Shown here: in pieces, positions 26,670-37,814 of the stretch
Numbering within the stretch: position 1 is the first letter of the stretch
How the letters are laid out: every line of letters begins with the position of its first letter
From: Monosporascus cannonballus
Lineage: Eukaryota; Ascomycota; Sordariomycetes; Xylariales
Direction of reading: 5' to 3'
DNA length: 64,000 bases
Assembly: GCA_004154925.1 (NCBI GenBank)
Contig: QJNS01000055.1
Coordinates: 295,099 to 359,098 of the forward strand
Notes under the pieces: model-generated
The model's input: the letters and a program-made list of their open reading frames with translations, nothing else
Told to the model about the DNA's origin: nothing
Databases searched by the model: none
Program-made: the position numbers and the translations under genes

Positions 26670-27084
26670 CTCGGAGGGAGTAGAGAAAAGCTCCGGAGGA
26701 GCTCAGCCACATCTTTATTAAAATTAGACGGCCCAAGCGTCGGAAAAATTATAATGTCTAGTAAGAGCATTTGCTCAGCAAATGCTACATAGTTGATAAA
26801 AAGAATTTTTTTATTATTGTTTATAAAAAAGGATTTATTAAGCATATTCTACGTAATTGTTATATATAGTTAATTGTAACTTTTTAAATGTTAGTATTTG
26901 CTAAGCATATGTTACGCAGTTGCTACATAATTAATAATAAATTTTTTAATTGCATTTGGTAAGCAATTGCGACGTATCGGATTAATTTCCAAAAAATAAG
27001 CTTGGCGTTTTCTACTCCCTCCGAGCTTGCTGCTGCGCCACGTTCGTTCTACTCCCCCGGAACTTTTCTCTACTCCCTCCGAGC
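26669..27084. mobile_element. MITE (416 bp), TA target duplication, 28-bp terminal inverted repeats
   Basis: The left end (26,669-26,696) starts GCTCGGAGGGAGTAGAGAAA. The right end (27,057-27,084) is its reverse complement with one mismatch in 28, and similarity continues a few bases inward. Flanks are TA (26,667-26,668 and 27,085-27,086), the Tc1/mariner-type duplication. The interior is AT-rich, carries no ORF and holds internally repeated ATTTGCT(C/A)AGCA and TTGCTACATA motifs. A second copy of the right-end motif (TCTACTCCCTCCGAGC) lies at 27,011-27,026, suggesting a nested or duplicated end. The element is inserted exactly at the 3' end of the SNTX-GTPase frame. Confidence 0.85.
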
Positions 27085-27091
27085 TAGGTAA

Positions 27092-27313
27092 CCTGCGAAG
27101 GAGGAGGAGAAGTCGTGCACCATGTATAACGACCTTCGCGAGAAGCTTCCCATCGAGATCCGAGACAAGGCACCGGAGCCGCTCAGGATGGAAAGCATGT
27201 TTTCAAGGGGCGCTCTCTATCCCGAGAACCTACAGGCGGTCGTCAAGCTGGTGCAGGTCGTGCTGAAGGATGGTGGTGTCGTGGCTGCGCTTGCTGCCTC
27301 GGCCGAAGAGTGA
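27092..27313 (+). pseudogene. Probable detached C-terminal fragment of the SNTX-GTPase gene
   Basis: The frame is open from just after TAA 27,089 to TGA 27,311. Its first ATG is at 27,122, giving 63 residues starting 'MYNDLREKLPIEIRDKAPEP' and ending 'VVAALAASAEE'. Composition is GC-rich and coding-like, and the charged stretch before the ATG ('AKEEEK') also reads as coding. Position straight after the MITE and the helical, charged character suggest the original C-terminus of the upstream protein. It is out of frame with the upstream end even if the MITE is ignored, so a further lesion or splice would be needed. Alternatively it is a small independent gene. I recognise no named domain. Confidence 0.45.
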
Positions 27314-27429
27314 GACGCTGAAACGGGCGTGCTATCTGTCGGTCTTGAACATCCGTTAAACAACCTCCGCCTATCTAGACTACCCATTTACTTTATACCA
27401 TAAGTGCCGTTACAATATTAATAGTTACG

Positions 27430-27654
27430 CTAAAGTATTAAGCGGAAAAGGGGAAGAACGAATAAAGCAACTGCCATCACGCCAGTAACAAAGACTGTGT
27501 CTCGCCCATTCTCGACAGAGGCATTGTACGTGCCGTTGGTCTGCGGCACGACAAAACCATATGTACAGATAAGGCCCGAGGCTGTGAAGTCGAAAAGCAT
27601 GCTACAAGACATCTTCGCAATATTGAAGTCCGAAGTAAATGGCTGGTACCACAA
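27430..27654 (-). pseudogene. Possible C-terminal fragment of a membrane protein, unrecognised
   Basis: A 74-codon minus-strand frame reads like real protein: 'TSDFNIAKMSCSMLFDFTAS', then a sequon-containing 'NGTYNASVENG', then a hydrophobic C-terminal helix 'VFVTGVMAVALFVLPLF'. The same frame stays open a little upstream ('YNSVRRLWYQP'). That layout would suit the end of a membrane protein, but no family was recognised and no upstream exon was found in 27,655-28,500. It may be a relic or chance. Confidence 0.22.
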
Positions 27655-28818
27655 GCGCCTGACCGAGTTGTAGCTAGGGGTAGGTGCTCTTGAGGGAGGC
27701 GGGGCTAAGGATTAAGCGTCTGATTGGAGGAGGCGGTGGATCACGTCTGGCAAATGGAGGAATGAGAAATCGGCATACTCGACCCCGAGAGGGGAATTTC
27801 AAAGTCGGGGGATTCCAGAGGCACAAAAAGAGCGGCTGGGCTACTTAATGTGGGTCCACATGAGTGCATAGCATCCAGCCACGGCTGGGGCTAGTGGGCT
27901 TTTGATTTATCGTGGGCCCATGGCTTTAGGGTTGCGGTTCCCTACGCCATGCTAGGACATCCTTGATCCGATTGGCCGGAACCCCCCAGACAAAACCGAT
28001 CTCCCAATCTTCGGGTGGGGCTGCAATAATAATCTTCGTCCCGCCCTCCCCTTCCGAACTCCGATTTATCCTTTCCGCTCCACCACTGACCATTATTTGT
28101 CATCGTTGTCGCAAAATTTCCGATTTGGGAAATTACGTCCAAGAGAGGAAAAATGCGCGACTTAATAACTTTTGTTCACCCGCTTCGTTCCTCCAGGACG
28201 TTAAAACGAGGGCATAACCCTTGTCTACTTTGCAAGAGTAGTGCGTTAAACAAAAGCACCAGCCCAGTCGTGATACCGGACCGGCCGGTCTTTTCTTAAG
28301 CGACTGAACGGTTATCGATAACCTCGGGCGGCGTTTTACAGCACTTAACACTTCTCTAGTAGTAATGACCAGACCATACATCCTACTCAGACATACAAGA
28401 GCCAGGATCGCCGATCCTGCCCCTTGTTTCTATATACAATAGCCCTGACATGTACAGCTATACTCTACACCAACCAAAGTGCATAACCCAACGACCACGT
28501 CCAATACTCCGTTATAAGCAAGCCACTTTGACCCACACATGTATACCGCTGTCACTGTTTCTATTCACTATGCCACAGGAACCGGGCCCAGACCATGACT
28601 GATTCGTGGGTCCTTCGTCTATCGTATCAAGGTCATCAATCATGAACAAACCCACCATGTACGGGTACACAGACAGGTTCCAGCCTGATGAGACCGTGCA
28701 TGTATATATACCGAAGGGTCCATGCATGTACGTGCATGAGGCAACAGGCAAGGACGAATCGGAGAGAGTATGTCAGAGCGCGCGTCGCGCCTCAACTAAG
28801 ACGGAGAGTCCAAATCTC
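27655..28818. other. Intergenic region, probably including the 3' UTR of the NIPA-type gene
   Basis: Balanced composition. Only overlapping short frames without recognisable products were seen. The last few hundred bases before 28,819 are probably the transporter's 3' untranslated region, which on this layout lies to the left because the gene runs on the minus strand. No clear polyadenylation signal was pinned down. Confidence 0.5.
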
Positions 28819-31099
28819 CTACATGTAACGCCCGGATTTCCCGGGCGACGGCGGCGGGGGCGACCTGTTTCGTGGCGGACTATCGTCCCACCCCCTGTAA
28901 GTAGAATCGTAATCCCCCGCCTCGTAGTCCTTTTCGCTACTGCGTGCAGGGGGGCTGTCCGTCAAGTCCCTACCGAGCCGATCTCCGGTGGCGAACTTCT
29001 CCGGGTAGTACTCGCTGTCCTCGTCATCGCTGTCCTCGTCATAGTTGCCGTCGTAATGCGGCAGCGCGGGCATGGACTGCGAATCGCCCTTCACAAGGCC
29101 CAGCCTCTCCTCTTCGGACACGCTGTCCCGGGGTATCTGCCTATCCGAGTACCCGCGGGACCGTAGACCGTGGCGTGAGGGCTGTAGAGAGGTCTCCTGG
29201 TGAAGAGCATGATGGTGTCCCTGATCCTGCGCGCCGTCGGCTTGGTGCCGTCGGAATACTTTCTGGAACGAGAATTGCCGGCGCGTCGACGATCCGTTGC
29301 CGCCGTGCGGCGGCGGAGTCGGCGGGGCGAGCGAGGTGGCCCCACTCCCACTCGATTTTGGCGGTTCATCGGCTATCTGGACATGGCGCGCCTTGCCAGT
29401 ACCAGAATAGATCGAGGGGCCAGTGTACTCAGCCTTCTCCAGGCCAGCCGGGAGCCCAAAGATGTGCTCCCGGCTTCCGCTGTACGAAGGATCTCTTCTG
29501 TATTTCTGGGGCGGGACGGCAATTTCAGATAGTTGGACGGGAAGCGGGGGGCTCTGGGGTTTCTGGTCGCCTGTTTCCTGCTGATGAAAATCGGGATGGC
29601 CGGGGAGTAGGACGCTCCGTGCGCGGCTACGAATGGTGCCGGCAATGCTGGATAGGAGGCCTGGGGACGTCGTATTGTCCCGGTCATCTGTTAGCTCCTC
29701 TTCATCCGGGAAGCGCGACATGCCTAGTGGCGGGTGGACGTGGGGGTGTGCCGGAGGATACGGACTCGGCGTGGTCATGGCGCGGCTCCTGTGGCTACCT
29801 AGGGTCGTCTTCCGCCGCCGAAGCCCGTCCCATTCGTATTCCACTTGCCCGTTTTCACTGAGAGGCGCGAGCCGTTCCCTCTCCTTCTCCTCATGAAGTC
29901 GCCTGAATTCTTCCTCTTCCATCTTCTGGCGAGCTACAGAGATGCGCCTAACAATGGCCGCTGTGCCGCGAATGGCGTCTGCCTTTGGCTCGGTCTCGGG
30001 TTGCTCCTGTTCGGCGATCATGTGAATCTGGTCCAAGTCACCGGTAAAGATAGCGGTATCTGGAACATCCTTCGCAGACTTAGACAATTGCAACAACACC
30101 ACACCGGCGCAGATTGTAAGGAAACCCATGACGACTGTAACGATCTGCGTTGGTGTACCCCTGAAGCCCTGAAACAAGACGGACGACGTAATGATGGTTG
30201 TACTGGTGAAATAAACGTAGTATGTCGGGGTGACCATTGCGGCATTGAAAAGATTTAGTGCTTTCTGCGATGGGAATCGTTAATTAACCGGGCCAACGTA
30301 TGGGATCCGCTGTACTTACGTTCAAGTAGATGATCTCGGTCAGTAGCGTTAATACCACGAACACGAGGACAACATAAAGAAACCACTGGTTGAATTGAGG
30401 TGTCCCTCCCGCCTGTGCCACAATAGCAGCTCCAAGGCCTTGGGTGGCCACGACACTCAGGCCCCCGATCCAGCTGCAGACAGAGATATAAGGGAACATG
30501 TTCTGTTTCCCGTAACGTGGAGCAACCCTGAGGACAATGAAAACGCAACCGACAATTATGACGCCTGCGTAAGTCAAGAATCCTGGTGTCACGACATATT
30601 TCTTCATCTCCTGTATGGTCGCCACGGCCGATTCTTCAGGGGCATTCATGACGATAACGACGGTTCCCAAGACGCAGAGGAAGCAGGCAACCTTGCCTAC
30701 CATGCTTAGCCTCTCCTTCAGGAATATGGCTGAGAGGATGGTAGTAATAACAACCGAAAGCGCTCCTAGCGAGGTGACCAGGATGGCATCCGTGAAAGCA
30801 TAGGCGGCAAAGTTGCAAACCTCGCCGAGGATCATCATCGTCATGCCCGCCCACCAGTGGAAGTTCTTAAGATAGCCATAGCCCTCGCCAGCGACCTCGT
30901 TGTATTTCTCATTCGCCTTCAGCAACCCGACCTTTTTGAGAACAAACGAAACGCCGATCAAGCACCCGGACGCAACAGCCAAGACAATACCGATGACTTT
31001 GTAGACCGGAGGGCGCCCCTGCTTTTCCGCATTTTGTTCGCCCTCCACCCGGGCGTATAGGACGTAGGCGGCCTCGAGGGCTTCAGCTGCTGCGTCCAT
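28819..31099 (-). CDS. NIPA-type magnesium transporter (DUF803 family), two exons
   Basis: Exon 1 is 31,099-30,320 and exon 2 is 30,264-28,819, joined in phase 0 across a 55-bp GTAAGT...GCAG intron, giving 741 residues. The join restores the family sequence exactly ('TEIIYLN' + 'KALNLFNAAMVTPTYYV'). About nine membrane helices are seen near residues 34-55, 82-103, 106-127, 134-152, 172-192, 203-228, 238-258, 267-291 and 299-320. Family motifs include 'GEVCNFAAYAF' and 'TSLGALSVV'. Family members move Mg2+ and related cations across plasma or endosomal membranes. The remaining 420 or so residues form a hydrophilic tail rich in Pro, Ser, Arg and acidic residues ('DEDSDDEDSEYYPEKF'), as in many fungal members. 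The ATG at 31,099 is followed by a short N-terminal segment before the first helix. It appears intact. Confidence 0.92.
30265..30319 (-). other. Intron of the NIPA-type gene (55 bp)
   Basis: The minus strand reads GTAAGT at the donor and TCGCAG at the acceptor. Both flanking exons keep phase 0 and family similarity across the join. The length is typical of filamentous fungi. Confidence 0.92.
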
Positions 31100-32844
31100 G
31101 GCTGCCGGGCGCCTAGGGAATGGCGAGGAGAGCGGCGGAAGACTACCCTCCTATTTAAAGTCTCACTTCTAAGGTTCACTTCTCACACTTGACTGATTCG
31201 TCGCTATTTCGACGCAAGATTTCTCTCCAGGCCGGAGATGAACATTAAGGTCCGTTCGGTTTTCTTAAAAAGATTCTCCGTAAACCATACAATCCTGGCG
31301 GCCGACCAAAGGTACAAATGGCAACAGACTCTGGAGAATGGGAGTAGAGAGGTAGAGACTCCTACTGATGCCGCAATACCTGTTCGATCGGATCAGATTA
31401 TCGCTTGCGTAAGCCCAAAAGGTCGGGAAGGAGCGCTCCTTCGACCGGAGGGAATGCGCTGAATATTATATTCAATTATAAGCGAAGTGCAGTCTCCACG
31501 GAGATCTCCTATGCCGAGGGTCTGCTCGTTGATCGCGCAACTGTTGTCGGTTTGGGTTCATGTGAAGTGGACGCACAGGTAAAAGCAAAGTATGCGACAG
31601 GACACCCTTTTCGCCGGTCAACGAAAGGAAGCGCCTCCTAAACTAGAAGATAGTTGCCTATTAGATGTATTCCCTAGGAAGACGAAGAGGAACAGAATTA
31701 GGTGTAAGTATCATTTGTCGTCGTTTTCATCATAGGTATGTAGGACAGCAAATGATCAGTATCGGCGTTTGGTGGGATGGGGGACAGTGAGCAGCGGGAA
31801 GTGGGCTGAAGGCAGTGGGTTTGAATTGGCACACTGGACATTCAGTTGCCCCAACGAGCAGGCTGGCGCTAGCGGGAAGGACTTTACGAAATCGATAAAT
31901 ATGGAGGAGGCCGGCCTGTGCTTCTAGCTCTTGAGAGGTACTCTACCTAGGGTCTGGACCCGGACCTGAGACAACCAACTGCATAACACTGCAACCTCCT
32001 CTGAGCCAGTGGGCCAGTTATTAGCTTATCGCTTGCGGCGTAGCTAACAAAAGTGAAGAATAAGTGGGGATTATCAACACACGCAGGCTTTGTTCCACGA
32101 TACTTGGTGCTTACATACTGTGGGCAGCTTACATAGTATACCCACCGCAGCCGCATTCGGGCTAGACCGCAACTGTACCAAAATCACAACCCTAAGATCC
32201 CCTTCAGCGGTGCCTGCTGAATGCAGCAACCGCGCCTAACCACTCTCGTATTTTAGTGCTTAGACGCCGCCATCACGGAATTGGAGTCCAAAATGACGGG
32301 TCTATTCCATTTCTCACTAAACTTCTTCAACCCCACCAAAACAACCTTTGGATCATATTGGCATTGCTTGACTGTTAGTGGGTTAGTGGGCTGGGCGCGC
32401 ATGCGTCATAAGGGTCCCTCCCAGCTTCACACCATAAGCGCTGACGCAATCTAAATTAGCCTTAGGTCACATAATACAGACAGCAATGGCTACGCGACGA
32501 GTTGACAGGGCGACAGATTGGTCAAATGATCGACAGTTGAATCTTGGGATTCTGCGCTCCTTATCGTCCGCCCGAATATCCTATTGGCGCGTGAGGCGCT
32601 GTCACCAATGATCTTCTCTAGCTGTGATGTCACCACATCTGCCATTGTCGTAAGTTGGGAGCAAAGCGAGGTCATGATGCATCCTATGAGCTCTACACAA
32701 TTTGATTGTCTACAACATGTCTCACACGGATAGCGCCTTGGACATTACCGGCAAACCACACTCTTGAGGATGAACTGATGATGCGACCTACCATTTTAGC
32801 GAAACGTTGATGGAAGGGGTAAGTTCACCGAGATCAAGACGCCG

Positions 32845-33083
32845 CCAGGTGGTTGACACAAGAATTCGCGCACTTTCAAATAACCGCCCAACGACTCCAC
32901 GGATAATAACTCCTTGGTTTCAACAGAGAGGCGTATACGCGGATTTCCAGGCTGTTTTCAATTATTCCTTTTCGTGTAGGTCCCATTTTTCCAATTTTTA
33001 TGTATTCTGTTGTGGCATTGGAATCGCCTGCGAAATCTTTAGCTCATTTGGGTCAGCGCGCGAATTTGGTGTCAACCACCTGG
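32845..33083. mobile_element. MITE-like element (239 bp) with about 26-bp terminal inverted repeats
   Basis: The left end, CCAGGTGGTTGACACAAGAA followed by TTCGCGC, and the right end (33,058-33,083) are reverse complements apart from one or two differences. There is no ORF of note inside. The target duplication is not clear, so superfamily is unassigned. Confidence 0.65.
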
Positions 33084-34150
33084 TCGGTTTAATTAGCACC
33101 AAATGGGCTTAGGTTTTGTGGGTTTCTCGGAAGTGAAATCGACAGCTCCAGTTTCTGGGTGCGGCGGGACCCACCCGGAGGCCGGTGTTGAACCCGGAGC
33201 TCTTAGCGGAGCTCTCATCGGAAATGAACGGCGCCGTTGCGACACCATAACGCTTTCCGGCCGACATATCAGAACTGAACAGACTTCCGGGATCTGATGG
33301 CGTCGACGTGCGGGGCACTCCCGATAAGACACCCCAGGTGGATTGTCGCAATGGCCTCCACTGTCATGTATTATGGGTCCCGCCGCTAATCGTCTCCTAG
33401 GATCATTGCTCGCAAAAAATTCGGTCGTACAAACACCTGGACGCTCCTGATGCGCTGTGGCGTAACAACGTCTTTATTCTGTGTAACGGCGCAGGTGGTG
33501 CTTCGAAATGTTGGCCTGTATTATCTATTGCACGATGTATTAGGAGTTCAAGAGAACTGCAAGTTTGACGCTCACCCGTTCGCATCGGTTTTCAGCGCCT
33601 TGTCCTGTTCCGTAGATCATTACCTACCTGCTCACCATCCCCCCCCCTCCCCCCAACAAGCGGGTACTTGCATAATCATTGCAGTGCGTTCCAATAAAAA
33701 TCCTGACACGTTATACGGATCAATTCGATACCCGAATTACTATGACACGAACTCGACGCGGACCTGAATGCTTTACAGGACCTCGCCATATTCCTTCGTC
33801 TCAGAAGCTACTTACCTGTTCCCACTCATCCAGAGCCATGTAGAAGTAAGTCACCGATCATATTGGGGGTGATCGACGTCATGGCGAAACGAGCTAAACG
33901 GCTTCTGGAAAGTAGCTTCTCCAGAGCTTTTACTTGGCTCTCGCCTGGGGCCGTAGATCATCGGCAGCGGAGGAAGCTAGTCAGCAAAACTCCCCGGATG
34001 CTCGCCCCAGTTACGCTGTCTACCTCAAATTGTTGATATTACACCTTAAACCCTCTTGACAGCCCTGTTGATTATCATCATTCCCCCGAGAAAATCAACA
34101 CCCAAAGTAGTGCTTTTAACCTTTAACGTTTTAACATACCGCCGTTTTCG

Positions 34151-34225
34151 TAATTAAGGTTAGGGTTAACGGTTAAGGTAAAGCCTTGGCTTAATTAAGG
34201 TTAAGGTTAGACTTAAGGTTAAACA
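34151..34225. repeat. Degenerate telomere-like TTAAGG/TTAGGG repeats
   Basis: A run of TTAAGGTTAGGGTTAACGG and related units, then more TTAAGGTTA repeats, resembles the fungal TTAGGG telomere repeat but is irregular and short. Confidence 0.4.
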
Positions 34226-34728
34226 TAAGCTTCCGGGAGGGCTTAAGCGGCCGGCGAAAGGACCTTTACTCAGGGGTACGGCCTTAATATGTAGTGATAA
34301 GTAATGGTGGACGCCAGTAATATGAGTGTGCTACTGGCAGAAATATTAGGGCGGTTATACCAGCCCTATTCCGCCAGTACGCTTGATTAGTATGGGGGTG
34401 AAGAGGGTAATCGGTAGGATTGCCAGAAAAAGAGGGTTTAAGGGGCTAATATTAGCAATTCGACACGGGCAGCGCAATTGGAGCGCGATTGTTGACTGCA
34501 CGCCAGCCCCTGAACTTTCAAATCGCGACTAGCCTCGCATGAATATCCTCCTACGATGACGGCGGAGACTGCCCCTCTAAGAGTGCGTAAGCCCGAACTG
34601 TCTGCTGCGAATCCTAATCTAAGGTAATAAGGCTCGAACAAAATGCTCGATAACCTGGTGAACGGTACTTCGGCACACACACATGAGTCGCAGAGTGGTC
34701 ATGATGAAGCGAGGCTCGCCATTTTCCT

Positions 34729-34734
34729 TATATA
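34729..34734 (+). promoter_or_regulatory. TATA-like box upstream of the deacetylase gene
   Basis: TATATA lies 112 bp before the chosen ATG, in otherwise non-AT-rich DNA, a suitable place for a core promoter. It was not tested against other sites. Confidence 0.4.
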
Positions 34735-34845
34735 CACCGAGTACACCTCATCAAAACACTAGGTCATCAGGAGCTTCAGAGTCATATTTTCTTCATTGTC
34801 TATTTTGTCAGCATCTCCCTTGTCCTTGCCGAAAGCGTCGTGGGC

Positions 34846-35791
34846 ATGCAAGTGATGCAGGCCATTCTGATATTGGCCGCATTGCTAGCGGGCCATGCTA
34901 GCCAGGCGATACCGTCACCCGCGATATGTAAGCAAGGCCTAGTGAGGAGAAACACTTCACAAGTCGCCCGGCCGGCCCTAGGAAACGTCCCCTACGGCGT
35001 CGATATACGGTCCTGCACGGTCACAGGCAAGGTCGCACTGACCTTCGACGATGGGCCGTGGCAGTACACGGAGGGCCTGCTGGACGTTCTGAAAGCTAAC
35101 GACGTCAAGGCGACCTTCTTCGTCGTAGGCCTCAACTGGGACCGTGATCCCAACCGCGGCCCCATCGACGATCCCGCCACGGGGTACCCGGCGACCCTGC
35201 GGCGGATGCACGATGCCGGGCACCAGATCGGCAGCCACACGTGGTCGCACGCGAACCTCGATACCCTCACCACCGAGGGCCGCCGCGACGAGATCCTCCG
35301 TAACGAGGACGCCTTTGCCCGGGTCCTCGGCTTCTTCCCCACCTATCTCCGCCCGCCTTTTACTGCCTGCGGAGCCCAGTGCGTTGCCGACATAGGGCAG
35401 CTGGGCTACCACGTGGTAAGTCTCTTGCCGCCCCGTCTGTGTATCTATGGTGTGCGGGTCTGTATGGGCACTTCGGATGTTGTGGAACTGGACTTAACAC
35501 CACTCAACTCGATAGGCCAACTACGACGTGGACACTAAGGACTTCAACGGCGACTACGAGTACGCGCGGGCAGTCTTCCGGGACAACGTGTCTTTGAGGA
35601 GCCCGCAGGACTCCTCGCACATCGTCCTTGCACACGATGTGTGGGAGGGCACCGTCCACGGGCTCGCGCAGTTCATGATCGACGAGGCGAGGACGGCCGG
35701 CTACCAGCTTATCACTCTGGGCGAGTGCCTGGGCGATCCCGCGGCTAACTGGTATCGGGATGCTAGAACCGGCGAAGCCTGGAGGGGATAA
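34846..35791 (+). CDS. Secreted polysaccharide (chitin) deacetylase, CE4/NodB family, two exons
   Basis: Exons 34,846-35,415 and 35,516-35,791 join in phase 0 across a 100-bp GTAAGT...TAG intron, giving 281 residues. Residues 1-21 are a signal peptide ('MQVMQAILILAALLAGHASQ'), so the product is secreted. The NodB domain has all five motifs: 'TFDDGP' (base D68, metal D69), 'SHTWSH' (metal H131 and H135), 'RPPFTACG' (R169), 'DVDTKDF' just after the splice, and 'IVLAHDV' (H230). These enzymes remove N-acetyl groups from chitin or related polymers, acting in wall remodelling or in masking chitin from host receptors. There is no chitin-binding module and no GPI-type tail. I chose ATG 34,846 over the later Met 4 because it gives the fuller signal peptide. 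It looks functional and lies under 300 bp from the AT-rich arm. Confidence 0.93.
35416..35515 (+). other. Intron of the deacetylase gene (100 bp)
   Basis: GTAAGT donor and GATAG acceptor. The join links 'LGYHV' to 'ANYDVDTKDF', the expected family context, without frame change. Confidence 0.9.
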
Positions 35792-37619
35792 GGCTTACGG
35801 AGAACGGATGGTACGATTACCTCATGATGGGTCTCTTTTTGCCCATCCATTTTGAGAACTTGCAGCTGGGATGTGGATTGTGCTCTTGTCGTGGAATAGG
35901 AGTATCTATGTTATCAAGCTCTCAGCACCCCCGAAGAACTTTATTCCGGCGCGCCCACAGCATATAAAAGTTTTCTAGCTACCGCTTTCTAAAATTTAAT
36001 TTTAACCAGATAATTATTATTTCTTATACTTTATACTATCTGCTTTACAGATTAACTTAACTGTAATAGTTGTAAGCTCGATATTTTAATTACGTAAAAT
36101 AATTACGGTTAAATTAAATATAGTTTCTTTAAATTAAACTGTTATTTTCGTTAATATAGCGAATAGTTCATTATCTCAAGGTACAATTTTTAAGAATTAA
36201 TTTAATTACTTTAATTAATATTTTACTTTATATTACAGAGCTTTTTTACGTAACGTTTAGTACTTTCACAATTTAAACATTTTTAATATTAATTTTTAAA
36301 AGATATTTGGACAATTTTGTCATATAAACAGTATATTGCCGATAATAATGTTCGAATTAAAGTTAAACACTATCTAAATTTTGACGAATAGAAACATTTT
36401 AAATATGATGATACTATTTTATAAATTTTAAAAATCGGAAACTAAATAGTTTTTTTTTAAAAAAAATACGAAATTAATTCTAAATACGTTTTTACAAAAT
36501 ATTAGAAATATGGTAGAAAACTTTTCAAATTCGAAAAAAATACATTAATATTTAAATTTAACTTAACGATATAAAAGAAAATAAAATCTTTAAAAACTTT
36601 CAAATTGCTTTAATACTTCGAAAAAAAATAGTTTAAAATTTATTTACAAAACTAGAAAGTTAATTTGCCTTTTCGAAATAAACTTTTATTATTACGATAT
36701 ATATGTTATAAGAACTTGGGTTTTTGTTTCGAAGAGACCTGCTTTTAAGGGCTAGCGCAGACCGGTTACGGCTAAACCCCGAATATGAAAGCTTAGCTTT
36801 AGAAATATTTTACGTGATTTAGGTAATCTAGGTAATTTGAAACCGAATTATATAGATTATAAAGATTTGCAACGTACTTATTTAAAAAAAGGGTGTAAAA
36901 AAACTAAATTTTCTTATAAATAACTATATATTAATTTTTAATTTTTCGAAATAATTTATGGTTTTAATTAAAGATTTTCTTTTTTAATTAAAAGGAAACT
37001 ACATAAACCTTTCTTACGACTAAATTTATAAATTATATTTCGTCTTATTATTATCAATAAAATAAAGCTTTTTTCAGATATTACTTATATTATTAACTAG
37101 GTAGATAACAAGTTCGTAATATCTTAATAATTCTTAATTATTAACCGATAAATAATTTCTGGTTTAAATAGGTATAAACTGTGTTAAATTTAATAGAAGC
37201 AATAATATAAAATTATATTTAAAAATTTAAATTTTATTTTAATTTTTAGAGTTCATCAATAAAAGATTTGTAAATAAATTAATTAAACCGACATTTTTAA
37301 AAGAGTATTTTAATTTATTAATAAGATCATAGCAACTATAATTTAATTTTAAAAAAAAGGCCTTAACGTTTCTAATAACTTTTTATTTTTACGAAAAAAG
37401 GATTTAAATTTTAAGATTTTAAATTTAAGAAAATTAAGAAAAAAATATAGCACTAAATAAAAAAACCAAAAAGAATTTATATTTTATAAAGAATTATAAA
37501 CCTTAATAATAAAGAATAAACCGTTAAAAACGAAAACGTTAAATTTACTTAATAATAAAAGATTTCGATTTTATTATTATTTAATGCAAATTAATTAGAC
37601 AGAAATATCGTTTTATTTT
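35792..37619. other. Island edge and AT-rich DNA without recognisable gene
   Basis: The deacetylase 3' flank runs to about 35,970, where composition drops abruptly to AT-rich. A GC-containing patch at about 36,715-36,800 resembles 58,665-58,740 and may be part of an LTR of an older element. No gene was seen. Confidence 0.5.
36715..36960 (+). repeat. Diverged repeat, left copy (possible LTR of an older outer element)
   Basis: It shares with 58,665-58,905, in the same orientation, a block starting GA(C/A)CTGC and continuing through (C/T)GGTTAC-like, GCTAAA and GGATAT/GAATAT segments. The alignment is good for about 80 bp and weak further on. Confidence 0.35.
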
Positions 37620-37814
37620 TGCACAATAATAGATATCTGTGAGCTAAGGTAAGGTGATCTCCGACCAGTTGCAAAGCATATTCGAAGAAATAAGTGTATT
37701 AGGTTACTTTTATCTAGCGTTTTTACTAACTGCTAGATAGTGGATTTATACTAATTAGTAAGTCGGCGGCTAGTCGGCTATTAACCGCAACTCTATAAGG
37801 GCTATATTTTTATA
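37620..37814 (-). repeat. 3' LTR (195 bp) of the minus-strand gypsy element
   Basis: It is the reverse complement of the LTR at 38,688-38,882 with extensive transition differences. The shared block includes TTAGGTTACTTT and the CTAGATAG region. Confidence 0.75.

Larger units (their letters stand above)
31100..34728. other. Intergenic region between the transporter and the deacetylase
   Basis: The region is 3.6 kb of balanced sequence between divergently transcribed genes. Many short frames overlap on both strands and none has a recognisable product or fungal intron structure joining it to another. Contents seen are the transporter's promoter side (31,100-31,240), a MITE-like inverted-repeat element (32,845-33,083), short poly-C runs near 33,640 and degenerate telomere-like repeats (34,151-34,225). 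Confidence 0.5.

Noticed and set aside
28944..29861. Plus-strand open frame of 305 codons opposite the transporter tail
   Set aside because: Antisense shadow of the NIPA-type exon 2; Arg-rich, no motifs.
31238..31641. Two overlapping plus-strand frames beside the transporter promoter
   Set aside because: No recognisable product, no splice signals joining them, region expected to be promoter.
33103..33351. Overlapping short frames on both strands at 33.1-33.3 kb
   Set aside because: Three mutually overlapping frames of similar size with no homology; usual for GC-balanced non-coding DNA.
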